Source: Vibrio parahaemolyticus
Lineage (GTDB): Bacteria; Pseudomonadota; Gammaproteobacteria; Enterobacterales; Vibrionaceae
Reading direction: 5' to 3'
DNA: 64,000 nt
Assembly (NCBI RefSeq): GCF_900460535.1
Contig: NZ_UHIL01000001.1
Coordinates: 2,790,001 to 2,854,000, forward strand
Both the position numbers and the translations under genes were made by a program. Positions within the stretch are counted from its first letter, which is position 1, and every line of letters starts with the position of its first letter. Below, piece by piece: positions 16,810 to 26,686 of this stretch. Under the pieces are notes generated by a model, which ran no database searches, was not told where the DNA came from, and worked only from the letters and a program-made list of their open reading frames with translations.

Positions 16810-18729
16810 ATGGAATATCGTGTTGATCTCGTCGTCCTATCAGAACAAAAGCAAAACTGCCGTTTCGGACTGACTTTCCATAATTTGAGCGATCAAGATC
16901 TCCACAATTGGAGCCTGATTTTTGCTTTTGATCGCTACATTCTGCCGGATAGTATTTCGAATGGTCAGCTCAAGCAAGTTGGCAGCTACTGCACCCTCAA
17001 ACCAGAAGGGTTGGTGCTGGCAGCTAACCATCATTTTTACTGCGAGTTCAGTATTGGTTCGAATCCATTCCGTTACTATTCTGATGGATTCAATGAAGCC
17101 TTGGTCAACTTTGAAGTCAACGGCAACCTTCAGCGAGCTCAAGTCGATGTCACGCCGATCGTATTGGCTTCACCGTACCGTGAACGTAGTGAGATCCCTT
17201 CCAGCTTGACGCATGCGCAGCCTCTATTGCCAAAACCAAACCATATAGAAGTCAGCGATCACTGCTTTAGCTTTAATCATCACGCTGGCGTTGCGGTTTA
17301 TTCAAACCTAGCCAATTCAGCTAAAGAGTGGTTACTTGAAGAGCTTAAGCGCATTCATCAATTTGAGTTCGCATCAGACAATGGCAGTCAGATCATCTTC
17401 AAAGGCAACCCAACCTTGGATGAAGGCGCTTACAAGCTGAAGGTAGCAGAAGAGTCGATCAAAATTGAAGCAGGCTCTTCGTCTGGTTTTACCCATGCTT
17501 GTGCAACGTTATTGCAACTGATCAAAGTTGGCGATCAACCAGCCTCAATGGAAGTGGTTTGCTGTTCAATCAAAGACCGACCACGTTTTCGTTACCGCGG
17601 TATGATGCTAGATTGTGCTCGCCATTTTCACTCCGTTGAGCAAGTCAAACGTTTGATCAACCAATTGGCTCACTACAAGTTCAATACATTCCATTGGCAC
17701 CTTACCGATGATGAAGGTTGGCGAATTGAGATCAAATCATTGCCTCAACTAACCGATATTGGCGCATGGCGTGGGTTGGATGAAACCAATGAGCCACAGT
17801 ACACGCACCTTGCTGAGCGTTACGGCGGTTTTTACACTCAAGAAGACATCAAAGACGTGGTTGCCTTTGCTTCAAAGCGAGGCATCACTGTTATCCCTGA
17901 AATCGATGTACCAGGCCACTGCCGAGCTGCCATCAAGTCGTTACCACACCTATTGGTAGAAACAGAAGATACCACTGAATACCGCAGCATTCAGCATTAC
18001 AACGACAATGTCATTAACCCAGCTCTGCCGGGGAGCTATGAGTTTATCGACAAAGTGTTGGAGGAAGTCTCCGCGTTGTTCCCTGCCCCTTATGTTCATA
18101 TCGGTGCGGATGAAGTACCTAACGGCGTATGGTCAAAAAGCCCAGCGTGCCAAGCACTAATGGAACAACTGGGTTACAGCGACTACAAAGAGTTACAAGG
18201 GCACTTCTTGCGTCATGCCGAAGACAAACTGCGCAAACTTGGCAAGCGCATGCTGGGTTGGGAAGAAGCACAGCATGGCGACAAAGTCAGCAAAGACACA
18301 GTGATCTATTCGTGGCTAAGCGAAGAAGCGGCGTTGAACTGCGCGCGCCAAGGTTTCGATGTGGTGCTACAACCAGCGCAAACCACCTACTTAGATATGA
18401 CCCAAGATTACGCACCAGAAGAACCGGGCGTGGATTGGGCTAACCCGTTGCCGCTAGAAAAAGCTTACAACTATGAACCACTCGCTGAAGTGCCAGCCGA
18501 CGATCCAATACGTAAACGCATTTGGGGCATTCAAACCGCATTGTGGTGTGAAATCATCAACAACCAGTCTCGCATGGACTACATGGTCTTCCCGCGCTTA
18601 ACCGCAATGGCAGAAGCATGTTGGACAGACAAGCAACACCGAGACTGGACCGACTATTTATCACGTTTGAAAGGACACCTACCGCTGCTTGATTTGCAGG
18701 GAGTGAATTACCGTAAACCGTGGAAGTAA
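16810..18729 (+). CDS. GH20 beta-N-acetylhexosaminidase, cytoplasmic
   Basis: This enzyme removes non-reducing GlcNAc from chitin oligosaccharides (equivalent of VC0613). The 639-residue protein has a CHB_HEX-like beta-sandwich N-terminal domain (about 1-125), a GH20b domain (about 140-245) and the TIM barrel from about 250. The barrel carries RYRGMMLDCARHF, the FHWHLTDDEGWR strand and the catalytic pair Asp434-Glu435 in HIGADEVPNG, used in substrate-assisted catalysis. No signal peptide is present, so it works in the cytoplasm next to the GH94 phosphorylase. The start lies 8 bp after the kinase gene stop with a GGAGTAG ribosome site. Confidence 0.93.
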   Translation: MEYRVDLVVLSEQKQNCRFGLTFHNLSDQDLHNWSLIFAFDRYILPDSISNGQLKQVGSYCTLKPEGLVLAANHHFYCEFSIGSNPFRYYSDGFNEALVNFEVNGNLQRAQVDVTPIVLASPYRERSEIPSSLTHAQPLLPKPNHIEVSDHCFSFNHHAGVAVYSNLANSAKEWLLEELKRIHQFEFASDNGSQIIFKGNPTLDEGAYKLKVAEESIKIEAGSSSGFTHACATLLQLIKVGDQPASMEVVCCSIKDRPRFRYRGMMLDCARHFHSVEQVKRLINQLAHYKFNTFHWHLTDDEGWRIEIKSLPQLTDIGAWRGLDETNEPQYTHLAERYGGFYTQEDIKDVVAFASKRGITVIPEIDVPGHCRAAIKSLPHLLVETEDTTEYRSIQHYNDNVINPALPGSYEFIDKVLEEVSALFPAPYVHIGADEVPNGVWSKSPACQALMEQLGYSDYKELQGHFLRHAEDKLRKLGKRMLGWEEAQHGDKVSKDTVIYSWLSEEAALNCARQGFDVVLQPAQTTYLDMTQDYAPEEPGVDWANPLPLEKAYNYEPLAEVPADDPIRKRIWGIQTALWCEIINNQSRMDYMVFPRLTAMAEACWTDKQHRDWTDYLSRLKGHLPLLDLQGVNYRKPWK

Positions 18730-18813
18730 TACAGAGCTGATGTAGAAGCATCACGCTTGAAGAGTTTTTAAATTTTGGCTGCAGACGCAGCTTTGTAAAA
18801 AGGAAATACACAA

Positions 18814-21222
18814 ATGAAATACGGCTATTTCGATAACGAGAATCGTGAATACGTCATTACTCGCCCTGATGTACCTGCTCCTTGGACCAACTACCTAGGT
18901 ACAGAAAAATTCTGTACCGTTATCTCGCATAACGCAGGTGGCTATTCGTTCTACAACTCTCCAGAATACAACCGTGTTACTAAGTTCCGTCCAAATGCGA
19001 CATTCGATCGCCCAGGACACTACGTTTACCTACGTGATGATGAGACGGGAGATTACTGGTCAATCTCTTGGCAACCAGTTGCCAAAAGCCTAGACGAAGC
19101 GAACTACGAAGTTCGTCATGGTTTGTCGTACTCTAAATTCAAGTGTGAATACAGCGGCATTAGCGCAAACAAAACGCTCTTTGTACCAAAAGGCGAAGAT
19201 GCAGAAATTTGGGATGTGGTCATCAAGAACACCTCTGACAAACCGCGTACGATCAGTGCATTCTCATTTGTTGAGTTCTCGTTCAGCCACATTCAATCAG
19301 ATAACCAAAACCACCAGATGTCTCTCTACTCTGCTGGTACGTCATACAACGAAGGCGTGATTGAATACGACCTGTACTACAACACTAACGATTTCGAAGG
19401 CTTCTACTACCTAGCGTCAACGTTTGATCCAGATTCATACGACGGTCAACGTGATAGCTTCCTAGGTCTATACCGCGATGAAGCAAACCCACTAGCAGTA
19501 GAACAAGGTAAGTGTTTTAACACCGCACAAACGTGTTACAACCACTGTGGCTCTCTGCACAAGCAATTTACTATCCAACCAGGAGAAGAAGTTCGCTTTG
19601 CTTACATTCTAGGTATCGGTAAAGGCAACGGTGAGCGTCTACGTGCTAAGTACCAAGACCTTGCAGAAGTCGACAATGCATTTGCTGGCATCAAAGCACA
19701 CTGGGATGAGCGTTGTGGCAAGTTCCAAGTGAAATCGCCAAACGAAGGCCTAGACACCATGATCAATGCTTGGACGCTATACCAAGCAGAAACATGTGTG
19801 GTTTGGTCTCGCTTTGCTTCGTTCATCGAAGTGGGTGGTCGTACTGGTCTTGGTTACCGCGATACGGCGCAAGACGCAATTTCCGTTCCTCACGCGAACC
19901 CGAAAATGACTCGTAAGCGCATCGTTGATCTACTGCGTGGTCAAGTAAAAGCGGGTTACGGCCTACACCTATTCGATCCTGATTGGTTCGATCCTGAAAA
20001 AGCAGATGTTAAACCATCTAAGTCTCCAACGGTTGTTCCTACTCCGTCCGATGAAGATAAGATCCACGGTATTGAAGACACTTGCTCTGATGATCACCTA
20101 TGGCTAGTACCAACCATCTGTAAATACGTGATGGAAACCGGTGAGCACAGCTTCTTCGACGAAGTGATTCCTTACGCGGATGGCGGTGATGCAACCGTGT
20201 ATGACCACATGAAAGCTGCGCTAGACTTCTCAGCTGAATACGTGGGTCAAACGGGCATCTGTAAAGGTCTACGTGCCGACTGGAACGACTGTCTAAACCT
20301 AGGTGGCGGCGAGTCTTCAATGGTGTCTTTCCTACACTTCTGGGCGCTACAAGAGTTCATCGACCTTGCAAAATACCTAGGCAAAGAAGCTGACGTTGAG
20401 AAATACACCGAGATGGCAGCAAACGTGCGTGAAGCGTGTGAAACACACCTTTGGGACGAAGAAGGCGGCTGGTATATCCGTGGTCTAACGAAAAACGGCG
20501 ACAAGATTGGCACAGCGCAACAAAAAGAAGGTCGTGTGCACCTTGAGTCAAACACTCTTGCGGTGCTGTCTGGTGCGGTATCTCAAGAGCGCGGTGAAAA
20601 GGCAATGGACGCAGTCGACGAGAATCTATTCTCTGAATACGGCCTACATCTGAACTCACCATCATTCGCAACACCAAATGATGATATCGGCTTTGTAACG
20701 CGCGTTTACCAAGGCGTAAAAGAAAACGGTGCGATCTTCTCACATCCAAACCCATGGGCTTGGGTTGCTGAAGCAAAATTGGGGCGCGGTGACCGTGCGA
20801 TGAAGTTCTACGATGCACTCAACCCATACAACCAAAACGACATCATCGAAAAACGTATCGCAGAACCGTACTCCTACGTGCAGTTCATTATGGGTCGAGA
20901 CCACCAAGATCATGGCCGTGCTAACCACCCATGGTTAACTGGTACCTCTGGCTGGGCATACTTCGCTGTGACCAACTTCATCCTTGGTGTACGCACAGGT
21001 TTCGATGGTCTAACTATCGACCCATGTATCCCAACCAACTGGCCTGGTTTTGAAGTGACTCGTCAATGGCTTGGCGCGACATACAACATCAAAGTTGTTA
21101 ACCCTGATTCAGTCAGCAAAGGCGTGAAATCTATCACTCTGAACGGCGAAGCTATCACTGGCGCATCAGTACCAGTTCAAGCGGAAGGCTCCGTGAACGA
21201 AGTGATCGTAACACTAGGTTAA
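18814..21222 (+). CDS. chbP: N,N'-diacetylchitobiose phosphorylase (GH94)
   Basis: ChbP splits (GlcNAc)2 with phosphate into GlcNAc-1-phosphate and GlcNAc, saving one ATP equivalent. The 802-residue length fits the characterised Vibrio enzymes. The layout is an N-terminal beta-sandwich (about 1-270), a helical linker, an alpha/alpha-barrel and a C-terminal lid. The general acid is Asp492 in LRADWNDCLNLGG, the same number as the catalytic Asp of V. proteolyticus ChbP, and GRTGLGYRDTAQD (about 343-355) is a family landmark. A ribosome site AAGGAAA precedes the ATG. The product GlcNAc-1-P is the expected substrate of the mutase encoded next. Confidence is high from motif and operon order together. 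Confidence 0.96.
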   Translation: MKYGYFDNENREYVITRPDVPAPWTNYLGTEKFCTVISHNAGGYSFYNSPEYNRVTKFRPNATFDRPGHYVYLRDDETGDYWSISWQPVAKSLDEANYEVRHGLSYSKFKCEYSGISANKTLFVPKGEDAEIWDVVIKNTSDKPRTISAFSFVEFSFSHIQSDNQNHQMSLYSAGTSYNEGVIEYDLYYNTNDFEGFYYLASTFDPDSYDGQRDSFLGLYRDEANPLAVEQGKCFNTAQTCYNHCGSLHKQFTIQPGEEVRFAYILGIGKGNGERLRAKYQDLAEVDNAFAGIKAHWDERCGKFQVKSPNEGLDTMINAWTLYQAETCVVWSRFASFIEVGGRTGLGYRDTAQDAISVPHANPKMTRKRIVDLLRGQVKAGYGLHLFDPDWFDPEKADVKPSKSPTVVPTPSDEDKIHGIEDTCSDDHLWLVPTICKYVMETGEHSFFDEVIPYADGGDATVYDHMKAALDFSAEYVGQTGICKGLRADWNDCLNLGGGESSMVSFLHFWALQEFIDLAKYLGKEADVEKYTEMAANVREACETHLWDEEGGWYIRGLTKNGDKIGTAQQKEGRVHLESNTLAVLSGAVSQERGEKAMDAVDENLFSEYGLHLNSPSFATPNDDIGFVTRVYQGVKENGAIFSHPNPWAWVAEAKLGRGDRAMKFYDALNPYNQNDIIEKRIAEPYSYVQFIMGRDHQDHGRANHPWLTGTSGWAYFAVTNFILGVRTGFDGLTIDPCIPTNWPGFEVTRQWLGATYNIKVVNPDSVSKGVKSITLNGEAITGASVPVQAEGSVNEVIVTLG

Positions 21223-21236
21223 TCGCTTAAAAATGC

Positions 21237-21272
21237 CCCAATGCACTTTTGCTCTTTAGCTTGTGCATTGGG
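21237..21272 (+). terminator. Intercistronic hairpin between chbP and the phosphomutase gene
   Basis: CCCAATGCAC and GTGCATTGGG form a perfect 10-bp stem with a 16-nt loop and no T-run. It probably shapes mRNA stability or relative expression rather than ending the transcript. Confidence 0.6.
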
Positions 21273-21328
21273 TTCGCTAGCAAAATTTTAAGGCGCGGTG
21301 TATTGCCGCCCTTATTGAGGTTCGAATC

Positions 21329-22741
21329 ATGATCAAATTTGGTACAGGCGGTTGGCGCGCATTCATCGGTGAAGAATTCACTAAAGATAATGTTCGTTTG
21401 GTTGCTCAGGCAGTAGCAAACATCACTAACAGAGAATCAGTGGCAGATCGTGGCTTTATCATTGGCTATGACCGACGTTTTCTGTCTGATAAAGCGGGCC
21501 GTTGGTTTGCCGAAGTTTTAGCGGCAAATGGCATTGTAGTTAGCTTTATCGATAAGTTTGTTCCAACACCAATCGTGATGTTCAAAGCAAAAGAGATGGG
21601 CTGTGCTTACTCGGCGTGCATCACCGCATCGCATAACCCTGCAGATTACAATGGCATCAAAGTCTTCATTGAAGGTGGTCGTGATGCAGATGAAATCATT
21701 ACCGAGAAAATTGAAACTCAAATTTCCACACTTACCGCACAAGATGTGAAAAGTGTCGATTTTGATCAAGCGGTTGAAGACAAGTTGATTGAAATCATCA
21801 ACCCGATGAACGAGTTTGTTGATTCAATCATCGACTTTATCGACATTGAAGCAATCAAAAAAGCCAACCTTCGTGTGCTGATTGACCCGATGTTTGGTGT
21901 CGCGAAAAACGCACTACAAACCGTCCTAATCAACGGCCGCTGTGAAGTAGACGTGATCAACGACGGAAAAAACCCAGACTTCGGCGGTTTAATGCCTTCT
22001 CCAAGTGCTGCGACCCTGTACCGCTTGATGCACCTTGTCGAGCAAGAAGGCTACGACATCGGTATTGGGACTGACGGCGATGCAGACCGTCTTGGTATCA
22101 TCGATGAGAAAGGCAACTTCATTCATCCAAATGAAGTGCTGATTCTTCTGTATTACTACCTATTGAAATACAAAGGTTGGAAAGGCTCAGTCGTACGTAA
22201 CATCGCGACAACACACCTATTAGACAAAATCGCCGAAGATCACGGTGAGAAATGTTTTGAGGTTCCAGTGGGCTTCAAACACATCAGCTCGCAAATGGAA
22301 GCAGATGACTCACTGATTGGTGGAGAAAGCTCTGGTGGTTTAACTATTCGCGGTCATATCAAAGGTAAAGATGGTGTGTTCGCATCAAGCTTACTGGTTG
22401 AAATGATCTCGGTAACGGGCAAAAAGCTGTCTGAGCTACTGGATGAAATCTATGGCAAGTACGGCTACGCGTACATGGCAGAAGGTGATTGCAAATTCAA
22501 ACCAGCGCAAAAAGAAGTCCTATTCAACAAGATATATGTTGAAAAACAACTGCCTGAGTTTGAGTTCGATATTGAAAAAGTCAGCTACGAAGATGGCGCG
22601 AAAGTCTACTTCAAGAACGGCGGTTGGATCATCGCGCGCTTCTCTGGTACTGAGCCATTACTACGTATTTTTGCAGAAATGCAAGATAAGGACACTGCGG
22701 AACGTGTTCTTCAACAGTTTAAAGACTTCTTGTCTCTATAA
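21329..22741 (+). CDS. Phosphohexomutase (GlcNAc-1-P / hexose phosphate mutase)
   Basis: This 470-residue alpha-D-phosphohexomutase superfamily enzyme is equivalent to VC0611. The phosphoserine is Ser101 in ITASHNPADYNG, the Mg2+ loop is GTDGDADRLG with Asp249 and Asp251, the sugar-binding loop is GGESSGG and the phosphate-binding loop is RFSGTEPLLR near the C-terminus. In context it converts GlcNAc-1-P from ChbP to GlcNAc-6-P for entry into the Nag pathway. Annotation pipelines may call it phosphoglucomutase or phosphomannomutase. It is the last gene of the chitin operon and is followed by a terminator. Confidence 0.9.
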   Translation: MIKFGTGGWRAFIGEEFTKDNVRLVAQAVANITNRESVADRGFIIGYDRRFLSDKAGRWFAEVLAANGIVVSFIDKFVPTPIVMFKAKEMGCAYSACITASHNPADYNGIKVFIEGGRDADEIITEKIETQISTLTAQDVKSVDFDQAVEDKLIEIINPMNEFVDSIIDFIDIEAIKKANLRVLIDPMFGVAKNALQTVLINGRCEVDVINDGKNPDFGGLMPSPSAATLYRLMHLVEQEGYDIGIGTDGDADRLGIIDEKGNFIHPNEVLILLYYYLLKYKGWKGSVVRNIATTHLLDKIAEDHGEKCFEVPVGFKHISSQMEADDSLIGGESSGGLTIRGHIKGKDGVFASSLLVEMISVTGKKLSELLDEIYGKYGYAYMAEGDCKFKPAQKEVLFNKIYVEKQLPEFEFDIEKVSYEDGAKVYFKNGGWIIARFSGTEPLLRIFAEMQDKDTAERVLQQFKDFLSL

Positions 22742-22823
22742 CTGACCTTGTGCCCGCTTCGAGCACAATGATGAGAGCCGACGCTGTCTGGAAAAGGTGA
22801 TCATCAACAGGAGAAGAGCACTT

Positions 22824-22849
22824 GCCCGGCATCACTGCTGGGCTTTTTT
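22824..22849 (+). terminator. Chitin operon terminator
   Basis: GCCCGGC and GCTGGGC-type arms (22824-22843) are followed by six T. The stem has one mismatch. It ends the chb operon before the convergent fbpC. Confidence 0.8.
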
Positions 22850-22895
22850 GTATCTATAAATAGAGAATGGATTCGCAATCCCGTATGCAGAGACA

Positions 22896-23927
22896 TTAAG
22901 CGAACGCTAGCACGCCTTGAGTTTCGATCTTCACAGCAACACGCTCACCGATATGAAGCGGCTGTGATGCGATAGCCAGTAGACGATCACCATTAGCATC
23001 AATCACATAACGACAATGATCACCCATGAAGTGCTGCTCAAGCACAGTGACCGCACTGTCTTCATCCGACTGAATTTGGACATGTTGTGGTCGCAGTAGT
23101 AATGAACAAGCAGATTGCATTTGAATCTCTTGCTGTGCACTCGCCTCAACTACACCAATATGGGTTTCGTATTCCGTATCTGAAATGCGCGTTGCGGCTA
23201 GGTAGCTACCACCACCTAAGAAGTCTGCAACAAACTTGCTCGAAGGTTGGTAGTAGAGTTCTGAAGCCGTGCCGTATTGCTCAATAACACCGTGGTTCAT
23301 CACCGCCATTTTGTCGGCAAACGCAAATGCTTCTTCACGACTGTGAGTCACGAAAATCGCTGTAACGCCTTGTGCCTTAAAAATCTTACGGATCTCGCTG
23401 ATTAACTCGTGACGAACCTGAGTATCAATATTGGAAAACGGTTCATCCAAAAGCAGTAAATCAGGGCTGTAAGCCAGAGAACGGGCAATCGCAACGCGCT
23501 GTTGTTGTCCACCAGAAAGCTGATGTGGATAACGATCGGCGTAACCTTGAAGGTGCACGAGTTCTAGCATTTCATCAACTTTCGCGCGCTTTTCCTGTGC
23601 AGATTGATGCTTCAAGCCAAAGGCTATATTTTGCGCAACTGTCAGATGAGGAAATAGTGCATAATCTTGGAAGATCATTCCGATATTGCGCTCTTCTGGC
23701 GGCAACCAATTTTCACCATCATCAATCGTCTGACAATTTAAGCTCATTTGACCAGAAGTAAGAGGCAGCAAACCAGCAATCGCTTTCAACAATGTCGTTT
23801 TGCCACAACCACTCGCCCCTAAAAGACAAACGATTTGCCCCTGTTCCACTTCTAGCGACAAAGACTCTAAAACGGTTTGAGCATCGTATTGGCAAGTTAG
23901 GTTTTTAATTGATAGTGCGCAGCTCAT
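22896..23927 (-). CDS. fbpC: Ferric iron ABC transporter ATPase FbpC
   Basis: FbpC energises ferric iron import through FbpB. The 343-residue protein shows Walker A GASGCGKT (37-44), signature LSGGQQQRVAIA (137-148), Walker B LLLLDEPF (157-164) and switch VTHSREEAF. A C-terminal TOBE-like regulatory domain (about 235-343) is present, as in the Fe3+ subgroup of the MalK-like family. The ATG overlaps the fbpB stop by one base (TGATG), so the two are translationally coupled. It corresponds to VC0610 of V. cholerae and converges with the end of the chitin operon. Confidence 0.93.
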   Translation of the reverse strand: MSCALSIKNLTCQYDAQTVLESLSLEVEQGQIVCLLGASGCGKTTLLKAIAGLLPLTSGQMSLNCQTIDDGENWLPPEERNIGMIFQDYALFPHLTVAQNIAFGLKHQSAQEKRAKVDEMLELVHLQGYADRYPHQLSGGQQQRVAIARSLAYSPDLLLLDEPFSNIDTQVRHELISEIRKIFKAQGVTAIFVTHSREEAFAFADKMAVMNHGVIEQYGTASELYYQPSSKFVADFLGGGSYLAATRISDTEYETHIGVVEASAQQEIQMQSACSLLLRPQHVQIQSDEDSAVTVLEQHFMGDHCRYVIDANGDRLLAIASQPLHIGERVAVKIETQGVLAFA

Positions 23928-25552
23928 CAGTGATTTTGCTCCAGTGAACGGTTAACAACAACAAGCGGGATCAACCCAACAAGAACCAACAATACAGCAG
24001 GCAGAGCTGCCAATTCTAAATGCTCATCCGAGGCAAAGTTATATACGTATGTTGCCAGTGTTTCAAAATTGAATGGACGCAGAAGCAGAGAGGCATTGAG
24101 CTCTTTCATCGACTCAATAAACACCAACAATGCCGCAATCAGAGCACCACGTTTTACCAGTGGAAAGTGCACTCGCCACAGCATCGTATTTGGCGTACAT
24201 CCCATCGTGCGTGACGCCATATCTAACGATGGAGAAATTTTATTTAGATTACTTTCGATACTACCAATCGCAACAGCTGAGAAACGCACCACCATCGCAA
24301 AGATCAACGCAAACATTGAGCCTGAAAAAATCAGTCCCGGTCTACTCCATTCCATCGCCTTCGCAATATCGTTTACGCGATAGTCCATAAACAGCACGGC
24401 AACCATCACGCCGATTGCCAATACCGTTCCAGGTACTGCGTAGCCCATTGAGGAAAGACGCATAAAAGCAAGGCTTTCACGTTTGCCATTGACTCGGTGG
24501 GTAAAGTTAACAATAAGAGCAACAGCCACGCCGATGATCGCAGCAATGACAGACACAACAAGACTGTTCCACGCATACTCACGGAATTCTGGTGTCCAGC
24601 TTTGCTCAAAGTAAGTAATTGAGTAATCGATCAACTGAAGTAATGGCAAAATGAACGCCACAGCAACCAGTCCCCAACACCACACCAGTGCCGCCCATTT
24701 TTTCCAGCCGCTTAACTCGTAACGAAAATCTTCATGGCTGTTGAATTGGCTTTGGAATAATTTCTGCTTTCTGCGGCTATAGCGTTCTGTACTGAGTAAC
24801 AGCACAACAATCAACAGCATAATTGCGGAAATTTTAGCGGCCGCGTTAAGGTTAGAATAACCAAGCCACGTATCGTAAACCGCTGTCGTTAATGTGTTAA
24901 CGGCGAAATAGCTGACGGTGCCGAAGTCCCCAATGGTTTCCATCGCCACCAGCGACAAACCCACGGCAATAGAAGGTCGCACCAAAGGCATCGAAATACG
25001 CCAAAAGCTCTCCCAAGGTGAGCATTTCAGCAAGCGGGCACTTTGCAGCAGTGAAACATTTTGTTCCATAAACGCCGCGCGGCACAGTAGATACACGTAA
25101 GGGTATAACACCAGAGACAGGACAAAGGTCGCCCCCGGTAAGGTTCGAATATCAGGGAACCAATACTCGCCAGGTCCCCACCCGGTGACATCACGCAGGA
25201 ATATTTGAATTGGGCCAGCAAAGTCGAACCAATCCGTAAATATGTAACCAATAATGTAACCCGGCATTGCCAATGGCAATACAAGCGCCCACTGTAACCA
25301 CTTTTCCGTTGGCAACTTACACATTGCCATCAACCAAGCGCTTGGAATACCGAAAATAAGAGAGAGGCCCATAACCCCAATCGTTAAGACGACGGTGTTA
25401 TAGATATAGGTTGGCATCACCGTCGACATCAAATGTGTAAACAGGTTATCCGTTTCACCAATTGCGGTGTAGAAGATCGCTAAGATCGGCAAAACCAGTA
25501 ACAGAGTTATCGCTCCACTACTGGTTTTCCATAGAGAATGTCTATCTTTCAT
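23927..25552 (-). CDS. fbpB: Ferric iron ABC transporter permease FbpB
   Basis: FbpB is the inner-membrane channel for Fe3+ delivered by FbpA. At 541 residues it is a fused double permease with about 12 hydrophobic segments in two homologous halves, the usual design for FbpB/SfuB proteins. EAA-type ATPase-docking loops are visible near residues 181-205 (LLQSARLLKCSPWESFWRI region) and 450-475 (DMASRTMGCTPNTMLWRV region). It lies 99 bp after fbpA and overlaps fbpC by one base. Equivalent of VC0609. Confidence 0.93.
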   Translation of the reverse strand: MKDRHSLWKTSSGAITLLLVLPILAIFYTAIGETDNLFTHLMSTVMPTYIYNTVVLTIGVMGLSLIFGIPSAWLMAMCKLPTEKWLQWALVLPLAMPGYIIGYIFTDWFDFAGPIQIFLRDVTGWGPGEYWFPDIRTLPGATFVLSLVLYPYVYLLCRAAFMEQNVSLLQSARLLKCSPWESFWRISMPLVRPSIAVGLSLVAMETIGDFGTVSYFAVNTLTTAVYDTWLGYSNLNAAAKISAIMLLIVVLLLSTERYSRRKQKLFQSQFNSHEDFRYELSGWKKWAALVWCWGLVAVAFILPLLQLIDYSITYFEQSWTPEFREYAWNSLVVSVIAAIIGVAVALIVNFTHRVNGKRESLAFMRLSSMGYAVPGTVLAIGVMVAVLFMDYRVNDIAKAMEWSRPGLIFSGSMFALIFAMVVRFSAVAIGSIESNLNKISPSLDMASRTMGCTPNTMLWRVHFPLVKRGALIAALLVFIESMKELNASLLLRPFNFETLATYVYNFASDEHLELAALPAVLLVLVGLIPLVVVNRSLEQNH

Positions 25553-25622
25553 TGCCTAATTACTGCAAGGCTTTATGAAATACAAATGCTGGTGCAAATA
25601 CATCTCATATCCTTTAATCAAA

Positions 25623-25644
25623 TGGGGGTATAGTTATACCCCCA
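25623..25644 (-). terminator. Hairpin between fbpA and fbpB
   Basis: TGGGGGTATA and TATACCCCCA are perfect 10-bp arms with a 2-nt centre, 8 nt after the fbpA stop. No T-run follows on the minus strand. It is probably an attenuating or protective stem giving excess FbpA over the membrane subunits. Confidence 0.6.
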
Positions 25645-25651
25645 CAAGGAA

Positions 25652-26665
25652 TTAAAGGTCAAATTTCACTTCATCTAGTAGCTTAATCGCTGCTTCATGG
25701 TGAGAAGCGATATCATCTAGAGAAAGCGTGTCTGCTTTAAAGTCGCCCCAAGATTCCACAAGTTCAGAACGCTTAACGCCTTCTTTTACTGGGTACTCGT
25801 AGTTCACTTCTGCGTACATCTTCTGAGCGGTTTCGCCAGTCAAGAACTCCATTAGCTTAAGCGCGTTATCTCGGTTTGGAGCGTATTTCGCCATCGCCAT
25901 ACCAGAGATGTTCACGTGCGTGCCTGTTGTTTCTTGATTCGGGAAGTTGATGTAAACCGCATCAGCCCAAGCTTTTTGCTCTTTGTCGTTAACCATTTTG
26001 CCTAGGTAGTAGCTGTTACCCAAAGAAACATCACATAGACCTTCTTTGATCGCTTTTACTTGTGCACGGTCGTTACCTTGAGGTTTACGAGCAAGGTTCG
26101 CTTTTACGCCTTCCAACCATTCTTTCGTTTCTGCTTCGCCGTAGTGAGCGATCATCGAAGAAACAAGAGATACGTTGTATGGGTGCTTGCCGCTGCGAGT
26201 ACAAATCTTACCTTTGTATTCTGGTTTGGCTAGATCAGCATAGTTAAAGTCCGCACCTAGTTTGCCAACACGGTCGCGAGAAGAGTAAACACTGCGAGTA
26301 CGTAGCGTAAGTGCAAACCACTCATTCTCTTTGTCTTGGTACTGAGCTGGTACATTTTCTTCAATGATCTTGCTATCAACTTTCTGAACTAGACCTTTGT
26401 TTGTCAGTTCTGCTAGACGGCTGATATCAGTAGTCAGGACAACGTCCGCTGGGCTGTATTCGCCTTCCTGAGCTAGTTTCTCTGCTAGACCTTCCTTCGC
26501 AAATTTAACGTTTACTTTGATGCCAGTTTCTTTAGTGAACTCGTTGAACATTGGTTCAACTAGAAAAGGTTGACGGTAAGAGTAGACGTTCACTTCTTCA
26601 GCTGCCATTGCTGTTGGAGCTAGAGTTGCGCAAGTCAGTGCTGAAAGAGTTAGCAGTTTTTTCAT
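25652..26665 (-). CDS. fbpA: Periplasmic ferric iron-binding protein FbpA
   Basis: FbpA captures Fe3+ in the periplasm and passes it to FbpBC. The 337-residue protein begins with a clear signal peptide, cleaved near AMA-AEE (after residue 21), and folds as a class-III ferric-binding transferrin-like protein. The adjacent iron-ligating tyrosines are Tyr219-Tyr220 in GNSYYLGKM. A ribosome site AAGGATT precedes the ATG, and a Fur-box-like palindrome lies 24 bp upstream of it. Equivalent of VC0608; first gene of fbpABC. Confidence 0.95.
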   Translation of the reverse strand: MKKLLTLSALTCATLAPTAMAAEEVNVYSYRQPFLVEPMFNEFTKETGIKVNVKFAKEGLAEKLAQEGEYSPADVVLTTDISRLAELTNKGLVQKVDSKIIEENVPAQYQDKENEWFALTLRTRSVYSSRDRVGKLGADFNYADLAKPEYKGKICTRSGKHPYNVSLVSSMIAHYGEAETKEWLEGVKANLARKPQGNDRAQVKAIKEGLCDVSLGNSYYLGKMVNDKEQKAWADAVYINFPNQETTGTHVNISGMAMAKYAPNRDNALKLMEFLTGETAQKMYAEVNYEYPVKEGVKRSELVESWGDFKADTLSLDDIASHHEAAIKLLDEVKFDL

Positions 26666-26686
26666 TGTTTAATCCTTTACCATGCT

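Noticed and set aside
20357..20818. 153-codon minus-strand open frame
   Set aside because: It is the antisense of chbP, with Arg/His/Leu-rich composition typical of a shadow frame.
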